A stretch of 64,000 nucleotides of DNA from Narthecium ossifragum (lineage: Eukaryota; Streptophyta; Magnoliopsida; Dioscoreales; Nartheciaceae), in assembly GCA_963920575.1 (NCBI GenBank), contig OY986967.1, positions 27,047,137 through 27,111,136 of the forward strand, written 5' to 3'. Below, one piece after another: positions 47,401 through 60,583 of the stretch. How positions within the stretch are numbered: the first letter of the stretch is position 1; every line of letters begins with the position of its first letter. The notes beneath the pieces are model-generated. The model did not search any database and was not told where the DNA came from. It saw only the letters and a list, made by a program, of their open reading frames with translations. Position numbers and translations under genes: made by a program.

Positions 47401-50128
47401 CTTAGATTGGCGATCTTGTGGTCCTAGATGTATATGCAGAAACAGCCGAAGACGGGACCATAGGTGAAAAAATTCCATCTGCTGAGAGAAAAGGTTTATC
47501 TTTTTGCTTCTTAAAATTCTAATTTTTGATTTCGGCATTAGTGCATGATATCTCTCTCTGCATGGTCTATTTCATTGAGAAGGAAAATTTCACTGTTATT
47601 CTTTAATGTGTTCTCAGCTTTTGTTCTATTATAGTTTATGTCATCATCTTCTTAGTTTCTGGAACTTGATAAAATGGCATCAAATCTGAAGGCATTAATG
47701 GCTTGCTGATGTACTTTACGTTTTTCCAAGTTATAATATAGTTTCCCAATCAGTTATTAAGGAGGTTGCATATGATCTTTCGTAAGCTGTCTAAATGCTT
47801 GAATTTATATTGTATGTTCCCATTCCTTTTTGTCATGTTTATTTTGGTGTGTCATTTGCACATCGTTTATGTTAATTCGATGAAACTAGGGTCAATGACA
47901 TAACAAGTTAGAATTATGGATAGATTTGGAGGATAAAGGTCAAGAAGTCAATTAAATTATACCTAGTTAGAAGTAGCCATCTTGTTAGCAGTCTCCAGTT
48001 CCAGGTTATCAGTAAGAATCCACATGCTTTTCTTTTCAGGTCTTCACTTGGATACAGAAGAAAGTGATAACCTCCTTCCTGGGTTCATTGATTCAATTGT
48101 TGGAATTCAACAAAGTGAAACAAGATCATTTCTTCTCAGGTTCCCAGAATCATGGAGTCAAGAAAACCTTCGAGGTGTTCCTGCACAGTTTACCGTGAGT
48201 CTTGTACCTCTGAAGAAATTTTATAAGTGATTTTTTAATTTTGTATATTTTTCTGCCATTTATTTTGACAATAATTGAGTAAGATATCTGAACTGCCCCT
48301 GATGTTATCCTGGCAATTCTTCTGTGATCTTGACTCTCAGCCAACAGTTGGTATTGGGATTCATGAGTTTCTCATGTCACAAGCAACATGCTTAAAGATC
48401 CACTATTTGACTTCTACTACTTTTCTGTTTGCCTATTCTTAATGTGTTACAGAAATTGAGTAGATCAACAGGACGGATTTATCTGATCTTATTGCTGTTT
48501 TTACCTTATTTTTGGAAATGCAAAGTATTGCATAGTTTTTGTGGATTGATCTCAGGGCCTGTATTTTAGGTGGAATGTAAGGAACTCTTCTATAGAGTCT
48601 TACCAGATCTAGATGATTCTCTTGCTGACAAGCTCCTTCCTGGATGCAGTACTTTGGATCAGGTTTCCTTCTCTTTATGTGCTACTTTTTTTCTTTACAA
48701 TTTCAGACGCTATTAGCTTCTTGATGTATACTTTCTACTCTGATTATGCTTCTAAATGCAATTGATAGGTTCGAGAGGAAATTCTGCTGAGATGTAGACA
48801 AATGGAACAAACTGCAATAGAACAAGCAACAGATAATGCTATCCTAGATGAACTGAGCAAGGTGACATGAATAGTCAATGTTCTGAGAAGTGATGGTCAT
48901 GTTGAACTGAAGTAACAATGGCCACGTTTGACCACACTGGCTAGATTTTCTTGTTTGAACATACTGACCAGATTTACTTGTGGATGTTTCTCTTATTGAT
49001 CTTGGTTTATTCTTCTTTTCTAAGAGTGCCGTAACATTTACAGATCGTTGAGGTTGATATTCCCAAGTCATTGTTTGAGGACCAAGGTAGACAGATTTGG
49101 GCAGCCAAGCTTTTGGAACTACAGGCAAGATACAGAATTCAGTTGGGCTTACTGCCTTTTCTTTTCCTAATTTTATGTCATGATTTAAGCAGGCAGGCAA
49201 TAAAATCGAACGAAACCAGCTAGTATCTCTTTCAAGCGAAAAGGCGGTAAATGTGTACCTTGAGAACCAAAGGGAGAATATAATAAAAGTAATCAAACAG
49301 ATGTTGACTGTTGGTGAGATTTTCAAGTCTGAAAATATGCAGGTACATACTGTAAGCGCCCTCTTAAGTACTCATTTGTGCAAGTGCGACTATATGATGT
49401 ACTTGGAATTTTGAGTTGTTTGCCTGTTGCTATCAGCTGTATCTTTATTAGCCGAGTGAAGTATGCTTATCAGAACTAAGCTTGTTCAGCTTTTTCCTTT
49501 TCTGGCTTGTACTATTACCAAAGTCCAGTTATTGCATCTAGATTGTATTGCAAAGTAAAAGTTGATATAAGTCGAACTAAAAGATTGCAAACTCACAAAG
49601 CTGCTCTTTCATGGTGCTAAGACTCGTGTGTCACGGTGAAATAATCATGTACATATGTTTGCTGTTGTCATGCGTGTATCTACCAATGGCAAGTTGCTAA
49701 CTAAGAACTCTTGCAGCTTCCAACAGAAGAGCTGGTAAAAGAGGTTGAGAACTCTGTCGCGGAGTTTAAACGCCAGAATCAAGAATACGACGAGGACCGT
49801 ATAAGACAGCAGGTAATTCTGATGGTTGACACTGAAATCCCAGTGGTAATGCGACCACGGAAATGGTCTTCTGGCTAGTTGGTCGCTGCAGATTCCTTCC
49901 ATGAATCCTCTGCAAAGACTTTTTCGTGCACAAAACCACTATTATAAGTTGGCTTTGGTTATCTGTTCAGATTTTCATCAAATTTGGCTGTGGATTAAAA
50001 TCATACATAAACTGTTGATCCAAGTACTATTTCTGCATGATACAATACAGGTTAAGGATATATTAGAAGGAGCCAAGGTGCTGGAATGGTTGAGAGAGAA
50101 TTCTGACATCCAGTATGTACATACATAG
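44428..50128 (+). CDS. TIG: Chloroplast trigger factor (TIG)
   Basis: CDS is join(44428..44697,45256..45339,45546..45674,46110..46198,47087..47270,47406..47493,48040..48194,48570..48662,48769..48861,49044..49124,49193..49342,49717..49812,50051..50128), 529 residues, all phases consistent. Trigger factor is a ribosome-bound chaperone for nascent plastid proteins. Residues 1-65 are Ser-rich with few acids, a chloroplast transit peptide. The N-terminal domain has the ribosome-docking signature PGFRPGK (about 120-126). A FKBP-like middle domain spans IGDLVVLDVYAETAEDGTIG to RGVPAQFTVECKELF. The C-terminal arms include AVNVYLENQRENIIK. Intron 10 has a GC donor (49125), followed by a very short 68-bp intron. 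The start is the first in-frame ATG. It appears intact. Confidence 0.96.
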
Positions 50129-50594
50129 ATGAGTGCGGCTGCGATCGTTGAAGAGTTGTTCAAACATTGGTGCTTTTTATGGTTATCATCTTGTGGCGAA
50201 GTTCCTGTTTTCATTGTAATCTCCCATGAGATAAAGCAAGTGGTGTTTAAGCCTTGCTTCCATTTGTACTTTAGCTTACCTCCCTTTTTGTCATCAATAA
50301 AGAGTGATATATGTGATGCATGGCAATACAGTCTTCTCCCAATTTAGCTGCAATTTACAATGTAACATGCTGCAATAGTAGCAATCCATTAATGAAGGGA
50401 AAAAACTATTTGGGCTTTCCATTGATCTTGAATTGAAATAATACTGTGCCTGGCAGCTCTACTTTTCTTATATATACAGTTCGGCCAAAGGATCTAACTC
50501 TGTTCTCCTATCAAAACAGTTGAAGTTGATACACCTAAAACATGGTTATCTCATAGATATTGCCTTTGAATGCCACTATCTTCCTCTCCACCAA
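50129..50594. other. Spacer between convergent genes
   Basis: Contains the TIG 3' UTR; AATAAAG at about 50298 may serve as a polyadenylation signal. No gene. Confidence 0.5.
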
Positions 50595-51908
50595 TCATCC
50601 TCTGCTTGCAATCTCCATTCTGCAAAGATTCAAGCCTGCGAAGCCGGTCGCCCGCCTCATCTCATCTCCGGTATGTTCCACCACCGATGAGATCTCATCG
50701 GTGGTGCGCCTGTATGAGCTGAACCACTTGGCTTGCATGTACTCCCCCCGCCGCCATGGCGGCAGGTGCATGCCGGCGCTCTGCATGGACTCCTTCGCTG
50801 CGGCGCACAGGACCTGCACAACCGACCGGAGCGTGTCCGGGCTACCAACGAACACCTCTGGGAGGGTGCCAAGAAGTGAGAGGTACTTGGCCGTCGGCCT
50901 AGCTATCTCAAATTCCCCGGCGACGTCGACCTCAACAATGTAGCGGACCTGGCTACTATTAATCACGTCTACGTACTCGTGATCGCCGGCCGGAACTCCA
51001 TCACTTTTATCCCACCGAGCCATGCACAGCCCTGAAACATCGTTGCTAAGTTTTAGTGTACTTCACATTTCGTATATGAAAATAGATTATTTATAATAAT
51101 ATCATGAAAAAAATTTAAGGCCCGTTTGGATCGAGAATAAACATTCAAACACTTTTCTTCTCTCGATTCTAAAATAATTTTTACTTTATCCACTATGTAA
51201 ACTTATCATATCTTAGTCCAAACGAGCCCTATAAGTTGAATAGATCTTGATGTTATGCTACACCATCATCTAGTGCTAAAATTCAATCTTCATGTATTTT
51301 TGTATCAGTTCATATATTTAACATAATAACTTAAACAACGTTGCATCTAAGAAAACTAGTTTGATGGTATGAAAAACTTGATCATACGGAACGATCACAA
51401 CAAAAATAACAAAACGATGATACGCCACCATATTATGAGCTCATTTTATATCAAAAATCAAGTTCATGAACCAACTTAAGGAAAATAATAACAATAACAA
51501 TAAAACTCAAAATCCATAATAATATTATTGACAAAATAATTACTTACCAGCATCAAAACCCATGTCTCGGAGTCGACTGGCCACCTTCCTCCGAAACTCG
51601 GCTCCACCGGAATCCGAAACCCGCATCTCCTCCTCCACCACGACTCGGACCCGAGCCACCACCGGGTCACCGTCCAACCCGGCCACCAACCCCTTCACCG
51701 TCTCTCTATACCCACCCTTCCCCTCCGATCTCAGACCCCTCTCAGCCCTCATCCTCCCTCCCTCCTCTTCATCGTAGAACGAGTCCACAAGCTCGGCCAA
51801 CTCTGGCAACTCACCTGACTCAGAAGACGACGAGAAATCCACCCTCCACAGCCGCTCCCTCGCCGCCGCGTCCAGCGCCGCCGTCGCCCTCTTGTACCTC
51901 CTCACCAT
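50595..51908 (-). CDS. DUF506 family protein (PD-(D/E)XK-like)
   Basis: CDS is complement(join(50595..51031,51548..51908)), 265 residues, one phase-1 GT-AG intron. The family is annotated as plant DUF506 / PDDEXK-like of unknown function; no biochemical role is assigned here. Recognisable: LVDSFYDEEEGGR near the N-terminus, KVASRLRDMGFDAGLCMARW across the splice, EYVDVI, and VRYIVEVDVAGEFEIARPTA. LLGTLPEVFVGSPDTLRSVV and SMQSAGMHLPPWRRGEYMQA with KW follow in the second exon. The ATG at 51908 follows a (GGTGGA)n tract; an in-frame extension to 52043 is possible but codes a repetitive VEVEVEVE stretch. A short MITE lies in the intron. Confidence 0.9.
51119..51229. mobile_element. Short MITE in the DUF506 intron
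   Basis: 111 bp with inverted ends GGCCCGTTTGGATCG and TAGTCCAAACGAGCCC. Flanking trinucleotides are TAA and TAT, a poor match, so the class (PIF/Harbinger-like or other) is uncertain. Confidence 0.65.
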
Positions 51909-54316
51909 CTCCACCTCCACCTCCACCTCCACCTCCAAAAGTCTTCCATTGCCAAGGAGATGGCTTGGGCTCTTATAGCAGGTGGGGGTGTTTGCGGGTT
52001 TGAATCGTACTGAATCTGAATCCGAATCCGAATCCGGAACCAATCATAAAAATCTATAAATAGTAAAAGTAGGGTATTTTACGGATCGGATTCTTATAGA
52101 TAATGGATGTGAATTCAGCATCCATCCCGGATAACAACTGAGTTGGCTTGGAGTTACGTGGACAATCTAGGCGATGTCAGCGCCTGTGATGACGTGGATA
52201 TAGACGACAAAATAGCCCGGACAACGAGCCAAGAGGATAACTTCGTCCTCTTTAGGCCCCACCATATCGCTGACGTGGCGTCATGGCTAAGGACCTCGCA
52301 TGACTAGGTGGCAGCTGCTCTCATGGCGGGTTTCCCCTCGTGATGCGCTCGTGGCCTTAACAAGGCTTGCACGTGCGCTGGCATCGGTACCACGTGGAAG
52401 AGCGACCGGCGGGGCATCCACGTTAGCGAAATTTACTCATATATATATCTTTGCTATAATATCCTCTTATTAGGGTAAGCAGCGGTTAACGCTGGTAATG
52501 GTCCAGATTCCCTTATATCCAGATCATAAGCCATCTAGATTCAATGTACCTAGTGTAATGACCAAATGCATTGGACTTTGTTTGAGATAACGGGCTAACA
52601 GGTTTAGTTGTTGCCCGGATTTCGCAAAAGCTAAAGTTAAAGCAAAGGTCACGCAAATAAAAATATGCCTACGTTCATTTTGAACCCACCAAATATGTCG
52701 TCTAAGTACAAGATTTGTTTCAATCCATCCTTTCAGCTCAAGAATGTTTTAATTGGAATGATACCAATGAACAATTGTATTTGATACGAATTCACGGTAA
52801 TTACGTTTTTATCACGAGTAGTGATATCCGTCACGTGGCGAGTCGCCATTGGTGGCCTAAAACAAAATCTCAAAGGCCCAAACCTGCAAAACCAGTCGCG
52901 AGACCCAATCGTGGCCCGCCATGTGGAGGCGGTGGCATGCAAATTAATTTTCTTCTGTCAAAACATCATACGTGCATGGATCTTAGGTGCATGCTTGAAG
53001 TAACTAGACTGATTTATCTTATTAATTGTTGATTATTGTTTGTCTTACAGAGCGGAAAAAGAGGTTAGCTTAAGATGATCTGAATTTACACAAAGATATT
53101 TATGCAAGAAGCTAAAGTTTACCAAGGACATTTATGCAAAAAACACTTGTACATGCTGCTTCTTATCTATCTACTAGTGGATTTTCATGCCCCTTGCACG
53201 GTTTAATTGATTGATCATGATTAATCCACGATTTATATATTTTAATGAAAAAAATGTAACATCTCTATCTTTATGCGGATGCCGCAAGCTTATACATGCC
53301 AAGAGGGTAATGACATGCCTAAAATAATAAGACTGTAATGTACAATCATGTCAAGGAGCAAACAAAGCTTACTTGGATTAAAGAAAGAAACAAAGATAAG
53401 AAATTATTGTTTATAAGAAACTTAATAACCACCCCTACAATCTCCTAGACAAAAATAACAGTATTTTAGGAATAACTGAACTCATGTGGTGTGGTGTTTC
53501 TTGACCGCTAGATAAAACTCTTTTAGCATCTTGTGGACCGTCGTCAAATATACCAAAACCATGTCTTATAAGATTAGATTATATAAGATTATGTGTATTC
53601 TATCAGGCAGCATGATACCCGATCCACGTTATCCCATGATATATCAGACGATCGAAATGAAATCACGTGAAATGGAGTAGTAAAGGATGATGATTAATGG
53701 GTGATTAGAAGAGAGAAAAGTATAGGGTGGTGGTTATCCGTGTCAGATAGTACGGGAGGCCCACCTAGTTATATAAAAGATCAGGTGTAATCTATCAAAA
53801 GACTGATAATACCCGATTCAAGTTATGTTATGATATATTAAACGATCAAAATGAAGAGTAATGGACAGTGATAGTTACCGGATGATTAAGAGAGCGAACG
53901 GGAGAGAGGGAGGAGCAGTGGGGGGTGTTATCCATCAAGGGGGGGCCCACACAGTGAGATATAAGATATAATCCAAGCAAGACAAACATCCCAAGGAGCC
54001 AACAATCCTAACAATTATAACTCAACCATAGCCAGAATTAGGCGAATTTACAACTGTAGTCATGTTAGTACAGTCCGTGCAAGAACAAGGGGCAGCGAAG
54101 CAAGGATTTATGTAAAGTAGCTCGTATAATGAGAAAGTATTAGCGCATGAAGTTACAGTTGCAAAATTCTAAGGTCATCAAATTGGTATAACCATTCGTT
54201 TCATCCAACTACAACATACCCTGCTCAAAATCTTGACCATATATGGGATTGTCTACTTCGTATCCATATTACAGAGATTTTGAAACATTTTATGCCACCA
54301 GAATGCCACATGGTCA
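51909..54316. other. Long spacer between DUF506 and IBR5 genes
   Basis: TATAAATAG at 52054-52062 could be the TATA element of the DUF506 gene read from the other strand, but the distance (about 150 bp) is only suggestive. No exon is recognisable. A diverged tandem repeat lies at 53583-53965. Confidence 0.4.
53583..53965. repeat. Diverged tandem duplication
   Basis: Two consecutive versions of an about 195-bp unit start near 53583 and 53782. Both contain TGATACCCGAT-like or TAATACCCGAT sequence, then TTATG/CC-ATGATATATNA, then ACGATC(G/A)AAATGAA, then GGGTGATTA-like and GTTATCC. Non-coding. Confidence 0.7.
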
Positions 54317-57300
54317 TTAAGAACTATCCATGGGGGCTTCATGGCTGCTCGGAGGGATGGTACTGAAAGGGTTATTCTGCTGAGTGGTCATCCCAGCTCC
54401 AAATACAAAGCTGTTCGGTGAGAAGTCTGAGCTCTTCCGATCAAAGATCGAAGTTGTTGAGGGCTGACTGAAGCTAGGAACTGGTGCAGCATCGGCTGTT
54501 CTTTGAAACCCGAAGCTAAAAGATGACGGTGACGTTGAATTGCAAGGAAGCATAGCATGGAATGGAGCAGGCTCGTTTGAGCCGTAGAGTTTCTGCTCAT
54601 AGTCCAGCAACTGTTGATTTACAGCTGCAGTTCATTAACAGTTATATTGGATTAGAAAACCATAAATTTGGGGTAATTGATAATCCTGAAAGATCAGATA
54701 TTTTTATCTTTCATTTGTTTGCTAAGGATGGCAGTCTTTACATTCACATGGTTCAGGGCGAGATGAGGTGCTTGCCAGAGAAAATTATCTCCAGTGTATT
54801 TGGCAAAAGCACTGAAAGCTTGTTTTACATTAGAAGGATGTGATTGATGCAAACATAGTAGTTTCTTGTACGTTGTAAGATGAGATAAGGGTTTGCACAT
54901 GAATCATGCATAAATAAGGACTAAACCATAAGGATTCTAGCAGTATCAGTTATTAAGAAGAGCATCCAAGCTGTTATGCACCCAGATAAGGGAAAATCTT
55001 TTCACTGCCGACAAGGTTTATAAAACAACTATTGTCTTCATCGAAAACCAGTCATGTCTATGGTTCGTCCAAACTCATTACAGTTTCCTAAAGACGTAAC
55101 CAGGGATCCCCATTTGCAATGGGTTCGCCGAGTAGAGGTTTCAGTGTAATACTCAGCCTTAGGGCTTAACTAGTCCAAATAAAAAAGTAAAAGGAAAAGG
55201 AAAAGCCTAAAACCATATATAGTTCTCTATTTTACTGGCGACATCTTGAAGTTAATTTTAGTGCTGCCAGAAAGCACAAATTATAATACTACTTAAGAGT
55301 TGAATGGCATAGTCCACTCAAATTGTTGAGCAAAATAGATATAAAAGAAAACATACTTGAGGACAACTCAACTTGTGGCCGCCGATCCTTCACCCATTGG
55401 TAACTTTGTGAAAACCGCCATCCTTTACATTTCATTAAGTAAGCTATCACTATAGCTGGCGACCTATTGAAGGAATAACAGAAATTAACAAGAATGATAG
55501 TATAACATGACAAACAATATCAATTCTGTACTTGTTCACATTTTGTTTATCAAGAGAACTAACCTACTTTTCCCTGACATGCAGTGAATGAGGACACGTG
55601 CCTTATCCTTTTCGCATTGCTCTGTGAAACAAATATCATTGAAGAAACTCAGAAAGACATACACCAGCTTGATGCAGAACCATGTTAGTTGATACTCTCA
55701 TAGCTTTGTATATACCAATTTTTGCCTCAGTTTTAGGTTTTAAAATCATTTCCAACAACAATAGACACAAGTGGAAGTTTAAGGTACAGCTCACTTAACA
55801 AAACATTGATTCTCAAGAAAGTTTTGAAGATAATGATAAGTGCACGAATTTACAACTAAATGGCAGTAAATTTTCTAGTAAAAAGCATATACTTACGTAC
55901 CTAGAAACTGGATTGCATCATCAAACTGTGACGTTTTATCATCTTGTAGACAATGATAAGTAAAAGAATTCTTATATAGATTTTGGCAAGCAGGCACAGT
56001 CTGCAAACATAGAGATCCAGGAATTGGTAAAATAAAAAAGGAGCAGCATTACTAAAACTGAATAGATAGTTAGTACAAGTAAGAAGGTAAAGATAGTCGC
56101 AGAAAACGACAAAAACCTCTATAAGCTCCAAAATATAAAATCATCATTAGCAACAAACTGACAAGTGCCACTATTTTCATTTATATTATACACTTACAAA
56201 TAAAGAATACAACCAAGAAGATATTGCAATAAATGGAAATACATCTAAAATCTAATTTAATGATGTCACATGACACAATGTTGTTTCATCAATCTACGTC
56301 CTTATGAAAACTGAAAAGAAAATTAATGCTTCATTCCCAACTCTACATAAGACCTTTAGGAGCTGAGTGTCAATAAGTGCAATAAGACAACTAGTGGAAA
56401 TATGATCATAGCAACAATGTTATTTCATTCTTGTAGAGCTTAAGTGGATTGCCAAACCAGATATGAGAACTGTTCAAGGGTAATTAGGTGTCAAGTTGAC
56501 ATTGTTAGTAAGATCTATGCAGAATCCATAACTACTCCTCGAATAATTTGTGAACAATACAAGAAACCTAGTAGGGTATTCCCATGAAGATAGTAGTTAG
56601 AATTCCAAACTAAGACGAACATGGGCAAGGACAGTAATCAAAATGAATTAGTTGTAAAAGTCACATAGTTACAGATAGGAGGGATAACCAAATGATTAAA
56701 TAAGCAAAATAAGAGGGCAATTAACAAGTTGGTATCATCAGGATGCTAACTTCTGACAAATAGTCTTACTGCTTACGATTTCAGACATCAATTTTTTTTT
56801 CCCAACCCTGACTATATTACTTATTAGTAGCATTAAAGTGCAAAGTGGGTATAGATAGGATGAACATACCACACTTTGAAGGAGTTACCTATGATTACTT
56901 CTTAGGTTGATATCACTAGGAGGTTAACTGAGCATGAACCAAAGCTACATGAACAGTAGTAAGAGAAAAGTGTTTCCACAACGCTAAGGTGGTAAAATAA
57001 AATGTCTCTTTATTGTCTTACCAAATACAGATATCATCAAGTGGTGCTTGCAAACAGACATTGAGATCAATGCGAAGATGACTAATGAGGTGTAGATAGC
57101 ATCAGTGCTTATCATTTGAGGGCGCAGCGGTAATAGGCTATAGGCAAAGTTAGTTCAATATTGCTTGGCAGTATCATCAATACGTAGCTAGTAGGTTACG
57201 ATAAGTAGTTACTTTGATGTGCTTTTGCATGTTGCCAGAAAAAAAAGGTATTTTGGTTGAATGCAGTACTTAGAGGACTAAATACACTAGGGTTGGACAA

Positions 57301-58241
57301 GTGAGTATCATGCAGATGTTGAGGTTCTCAGAAAAAATATAAATTGGCATCATAAAGGAGACTAGCTTGTTAACGAGGCCAACAATATACCTGGAATATG
57401 CTCCTAAGAGGCCATATGCTCAAAAGAGAATGTTTGTGAGAGAAAGTTGGTAAGATTAAGAATCGGCTTTCCTTGGATGTAACTAAATGCTATTGTCTAC
57501 CCAAGCTGTTGAGAAGGCATTGAAAATATTTTTCATATCAGTAACGAGGTAGATGTTTTTCTTTGAGTGTCAAAACAAGAAGAAGGTTGTTTTCACTTGA
57601 CTTTATTATCACTAAAAAAATATTTATCACCATGAAGTCGATGACTGTTGTTAGCAAGTTATTTGTGTTAATTATAGTGCAAACCCTAAAACCCAGTTCT
57701 CCATGATTCATGACTTTGCATATGTTATATACCAATTCTTGGAAGGTTTCGCACATTATATATAGATAATATCTGCGTCTTGCATTTTCACGCACATTTT
57801 CCTTTCACACCGCTATTGAAGATCCAACTTGGCATCAAAAATCTCAATAATGTAGATAGCAAAGAAGAATTTTATCAGAAAGGAAAAAGAAAGAAAGAAA
57901 GAAAAACCATGATCAGTACCAGAAAAACCATGATGGCGACCTATCAACCATCGAAATTTCACAACCCTCCTAATAAAAACATAGGAAGCGAAGTCAGGAC
58001 TTACGTTTAGGATCCGAGATATGCCCTGGGTCTTGAGTAGCTCCCCGCGAGAAGCGTTGTCATAGCTCCCCAAGTACAAGAAATCCTTCAAAATCTCAGA
58101 GGGGAAGGCACTGGTCTGATGGACGGGCTTCTCGAAGGACGCTGCCATCCTGTGGCCGCACACCCCACAGACCTCCCCCTCCTCGTACTTGTGATAGTGC
58201 CCACAAACGGCACACGGGTTCTCCCTTTCTCTCTTTCTCAT
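54317..58241 (-). CDS. IBR5: Dual-specificity phosphatase IBR5
   Basis: CDS is complement(join(54317..54624,55357..55463,55564..55621,55901..56000,58005..58241)), 269 residues, phases consistent. IBR5 is a MAPK-phosphatase-like protein that affects auxin and ABA responses in Arabidopsis. The N-terminus MRKRERENPCAVCGHYHKYE with CGVCGH is the zinc-ribbon-like start typical of IBR5. The phosphatase domain begins FPSEILKDFLYLGSYDNASR; the P-loop is HCMSGKSRSP (Cys 126, Arg 132), and general-acid candidates are Asp 99/100. WRFSQSYQWVKDRRP follows. The C-terminal ~100 residues are Ser/Pro/Phe-rich (NSFVFGAG). It is slightly longer than the Arabidopsis protein. Intron 1 is 2.0 kb. The ATG at 58241 gives the family's conserved start. 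Confidence 0.95.
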
Positions 58242-58806
58242 CTCCTTATTCGTCAAGAAACCGATCCAAAACCCAAGAAGAAGCTCTTAAAGATCAAACA
58301 AAGAAACCAAGATGGTATGATGGTCTCAAATATCGAAAGAAACAAAATCCAGATTGCAAGATTGATCGAGGAGGTGAAAAGACGAAATCTTGAAGGGGTA
58401 TGAGGAGATAACCCAAATCAAAGAATGGATCCCTGAGGCGAAGAAATTTGTAACTTCAAAAGGATTTGAGGATTGGCACTCCAAAAGTAGAGCTCGAAAC
58501 GATGAACCAACCTCTCGAGACTTTCCAGGACGGAGGTGGAGAGGCTGTTGAGAGGATCCAAATCCAAAGGAAAAGCTCTCACAGATCGAATTGAGAGATA
58601 CCAAGATAGGCAAAGGCCTCAATAGAACCGGAGATGCGAAACCCCGATCAAAGATGGGATCGAGGAGGTGAAAAGATTGGATTTTTAAGAAGATTGGGGG
58701 ATGGATACAGGCGGAGGGCCGTTTCGGGAAGGATGGGGTTGGGGAGCCCACGAGGTGAAGAAAAGGCATCTCGAATTACATGTAGTTTCAGTAGACTACC
58801 ATCTAA
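58242..58806. other. IBR5 upstream region
   Basis: 5' leader and promoter side of IBR5 with repeated GATCGAGGAGGTGAAAAGA (58363 and 58648 areas) and GATC-rich short repeats. No separate gene. Confidence 0.4.
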
Positions 58807-59042
58807 GGAGTTATTATCATATTAAATTCATTTGATTATCGATTTTACAAATCAAGTCCGTTTTTGTTTTTTCTTTCAATTCAGGTCAAAATTATATTTT
58901 TGAGACCAATTTACCCCTGCCATTCTCTCATGCTACCGCATTTAATGATGCACTCGACCATGACGTCACCCATCCGCCATGCAGCCATCGGCGTTCTGCA
59001 TGCAGCCAATGGCGATGAAGTGGTCACGGCCGCCGCGACACC

Positions 59043-59310
59043 CTCGCCCTCGACCTCGCCGCCCACCTGTCCGACCAACGCTTCTTCCTCCGCTGCAGCG
59101 GCCGTGACCACTTACTCGCCATTGGCTGCACCACCACGTGGGACTTCATGCGCAACGACGCCAACCCCGACTTCGGTGCCAACCGCCTCCTCCTCCTCCC
59201 GGAGCTCACGAACATGTCCGTACTCACCGTCGAGCATCACCCTTGGCAAGGCCGCGTGCGCCACCAGTTTGACATCCCCTAGCCCCTCCTACTTCCACCC
59301 AACCTCCGCC
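59043..59310 (+). pseudogene. Captured MUR3-like (GT47 exostosin) fragment
   Basis: The frame LALDLAAHLSDQRFFLRCSG, then TTTWDFMRNDANPDFGANRL and LPELTNMSVLTVEHHPWQ, matches the exostosin domain of xyloglucan galactosyltransferases of the KATAMARI1/MUR3 type (Golgi cell-wall enzymes). It ends in a stop at 59280 where the family continues into PYPTYFHP, which reappears in another frame (SPSYFHPTSAA). About 80 of roughly 500 residues remain. Confidence 0.82.
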
Positions 59311-59374
59311 GCCATGTGGCAAGACATGGCTCGCCGTTCAATGACTGCCACGAGCCGGACCGGGTCCTCACCAC

Positions 59375-59530
59375 CATCTCCGCAAGGTCGATGTAGCCGA
59401 TGGTGCCGGAGGGGGCGGTGGTGATGGGGTCACCGGGACGCGGCAGCCTTAGGACGAAGCCGAGGTCGGCGAGGCGTGGGTGGTCGTGGGAGTCGAGGAG
59501 GAGGTTGGAGGGCTTGACGTCGCAGAGAGG
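59375..59530 (-). pseudogene. Captured receptor-like kinase fragment, antisense
   Basis: A minus-strand frame reads CDVKPSNLLLDSHDHPRLAD, then LGF, then TAPSGTIGYIDLAE. This is the catalytic loop (D-V-K-P-S-N), a changed DFG region (D-L-G) and the P+1 segment of plant receptor-like kinases. The preceding HR of HRD, the N-lobe and the rest of the C-lobe are missing, and flanking codons are low-complexity. Confidence 0.8.
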
Positions 59531-60583
59531 GATTTGGGTCGCGAAGAGCAGAGAGCAGAGAGGACGCGGCGGTGTTGGAGGAGAGAGGCTCATCGCCGGA
59601 GAGGAGAGATGTCGCGGCGGCGTCGAAGGAGAGAGGTCGCGGCGGTGTCGAGGGAGGGAGGGAGGTCGGAGAGGGGAGAGAGGACGGACGAGGGATCGGA
59701 GGAGAGAGGTCGCGGTGGCGTCGGATGGGTGACGTCGCGGAGAACAGAGAGGACGGGACGGTGTTGAAGGAGAGAGGCTCGTCGCTGGAGAGGAGAGAGG
59801 CTCATCGCCGGAGAGGAGAGATGTCGCGGCGGCGTCGAGGGAGGCGGTACAAGATCCTTTCAATGATGAGGTTGGGAAACACGCCGGCTGAAGTGAAGGT
59901 GGGTGCGATGGAGGTTAAGGTGGGTGCGACGGAGGGGGTATCAGTGGCCGGAAGGGGGGCTAGATGTAGGATCGCGCGCTCGGAGGTGAAGGTGGGTGCG
60001 ATGGAGGTTGGGACTTGTCAGACGGATCGCGTGGAGATCGCCGTGAGGGAGGAGGATGACGTCAGCGATCATGAAGCGGATGCGGCGGATCTGGCGCGGA
60101 TCGGGAGCCGGAAGCGGGATGCGAGGGCGACGCGGGAGGGGGAGGGGCAGGCGAGGACGAGGGCGCCGATCCCGAGGTCGGCATCGGAGCGGGAAGCGGC
60201 GATGTGGGAGGGTGAGGGGCAGGAGAGGTACACGCTGCGGCTGCTGGATGAGGCGATCGCCGCCGTCGTCACCGTTGGACTTCAGCGGACGACGAGTTTC
60301 TCGGCTCCTCGAGGCGGAGGCGGAGGCGAAGGAGAAGGGTGGGGCGGGAGGTTGGCGGGGGCGTTGGTGAGGACGTTCTCGACTAAATTCCCTTCGAGGA
60401 GGATGGAGGTGGGGAACGGAGAGGGTGAGGGGTCCGGGAGTGCTGGAGGTATGCTCACCGCCATACGAAGGCCATTGGATTGCTTCACCGGTGGCGGTGA
60501 AGGCGGAGAAAAATCTACCGGCGTTAGTGGCTCCGCCGAAGCGAATGAATCCGATGGCACCCCAATCACGCATGTTATCCGTG

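Noticed and set aside
50657..51670. Additional minus-strand frames around the DUF506 gene
   Set aside because: They overlap the supported exons in other frames and lack conserved motifs.
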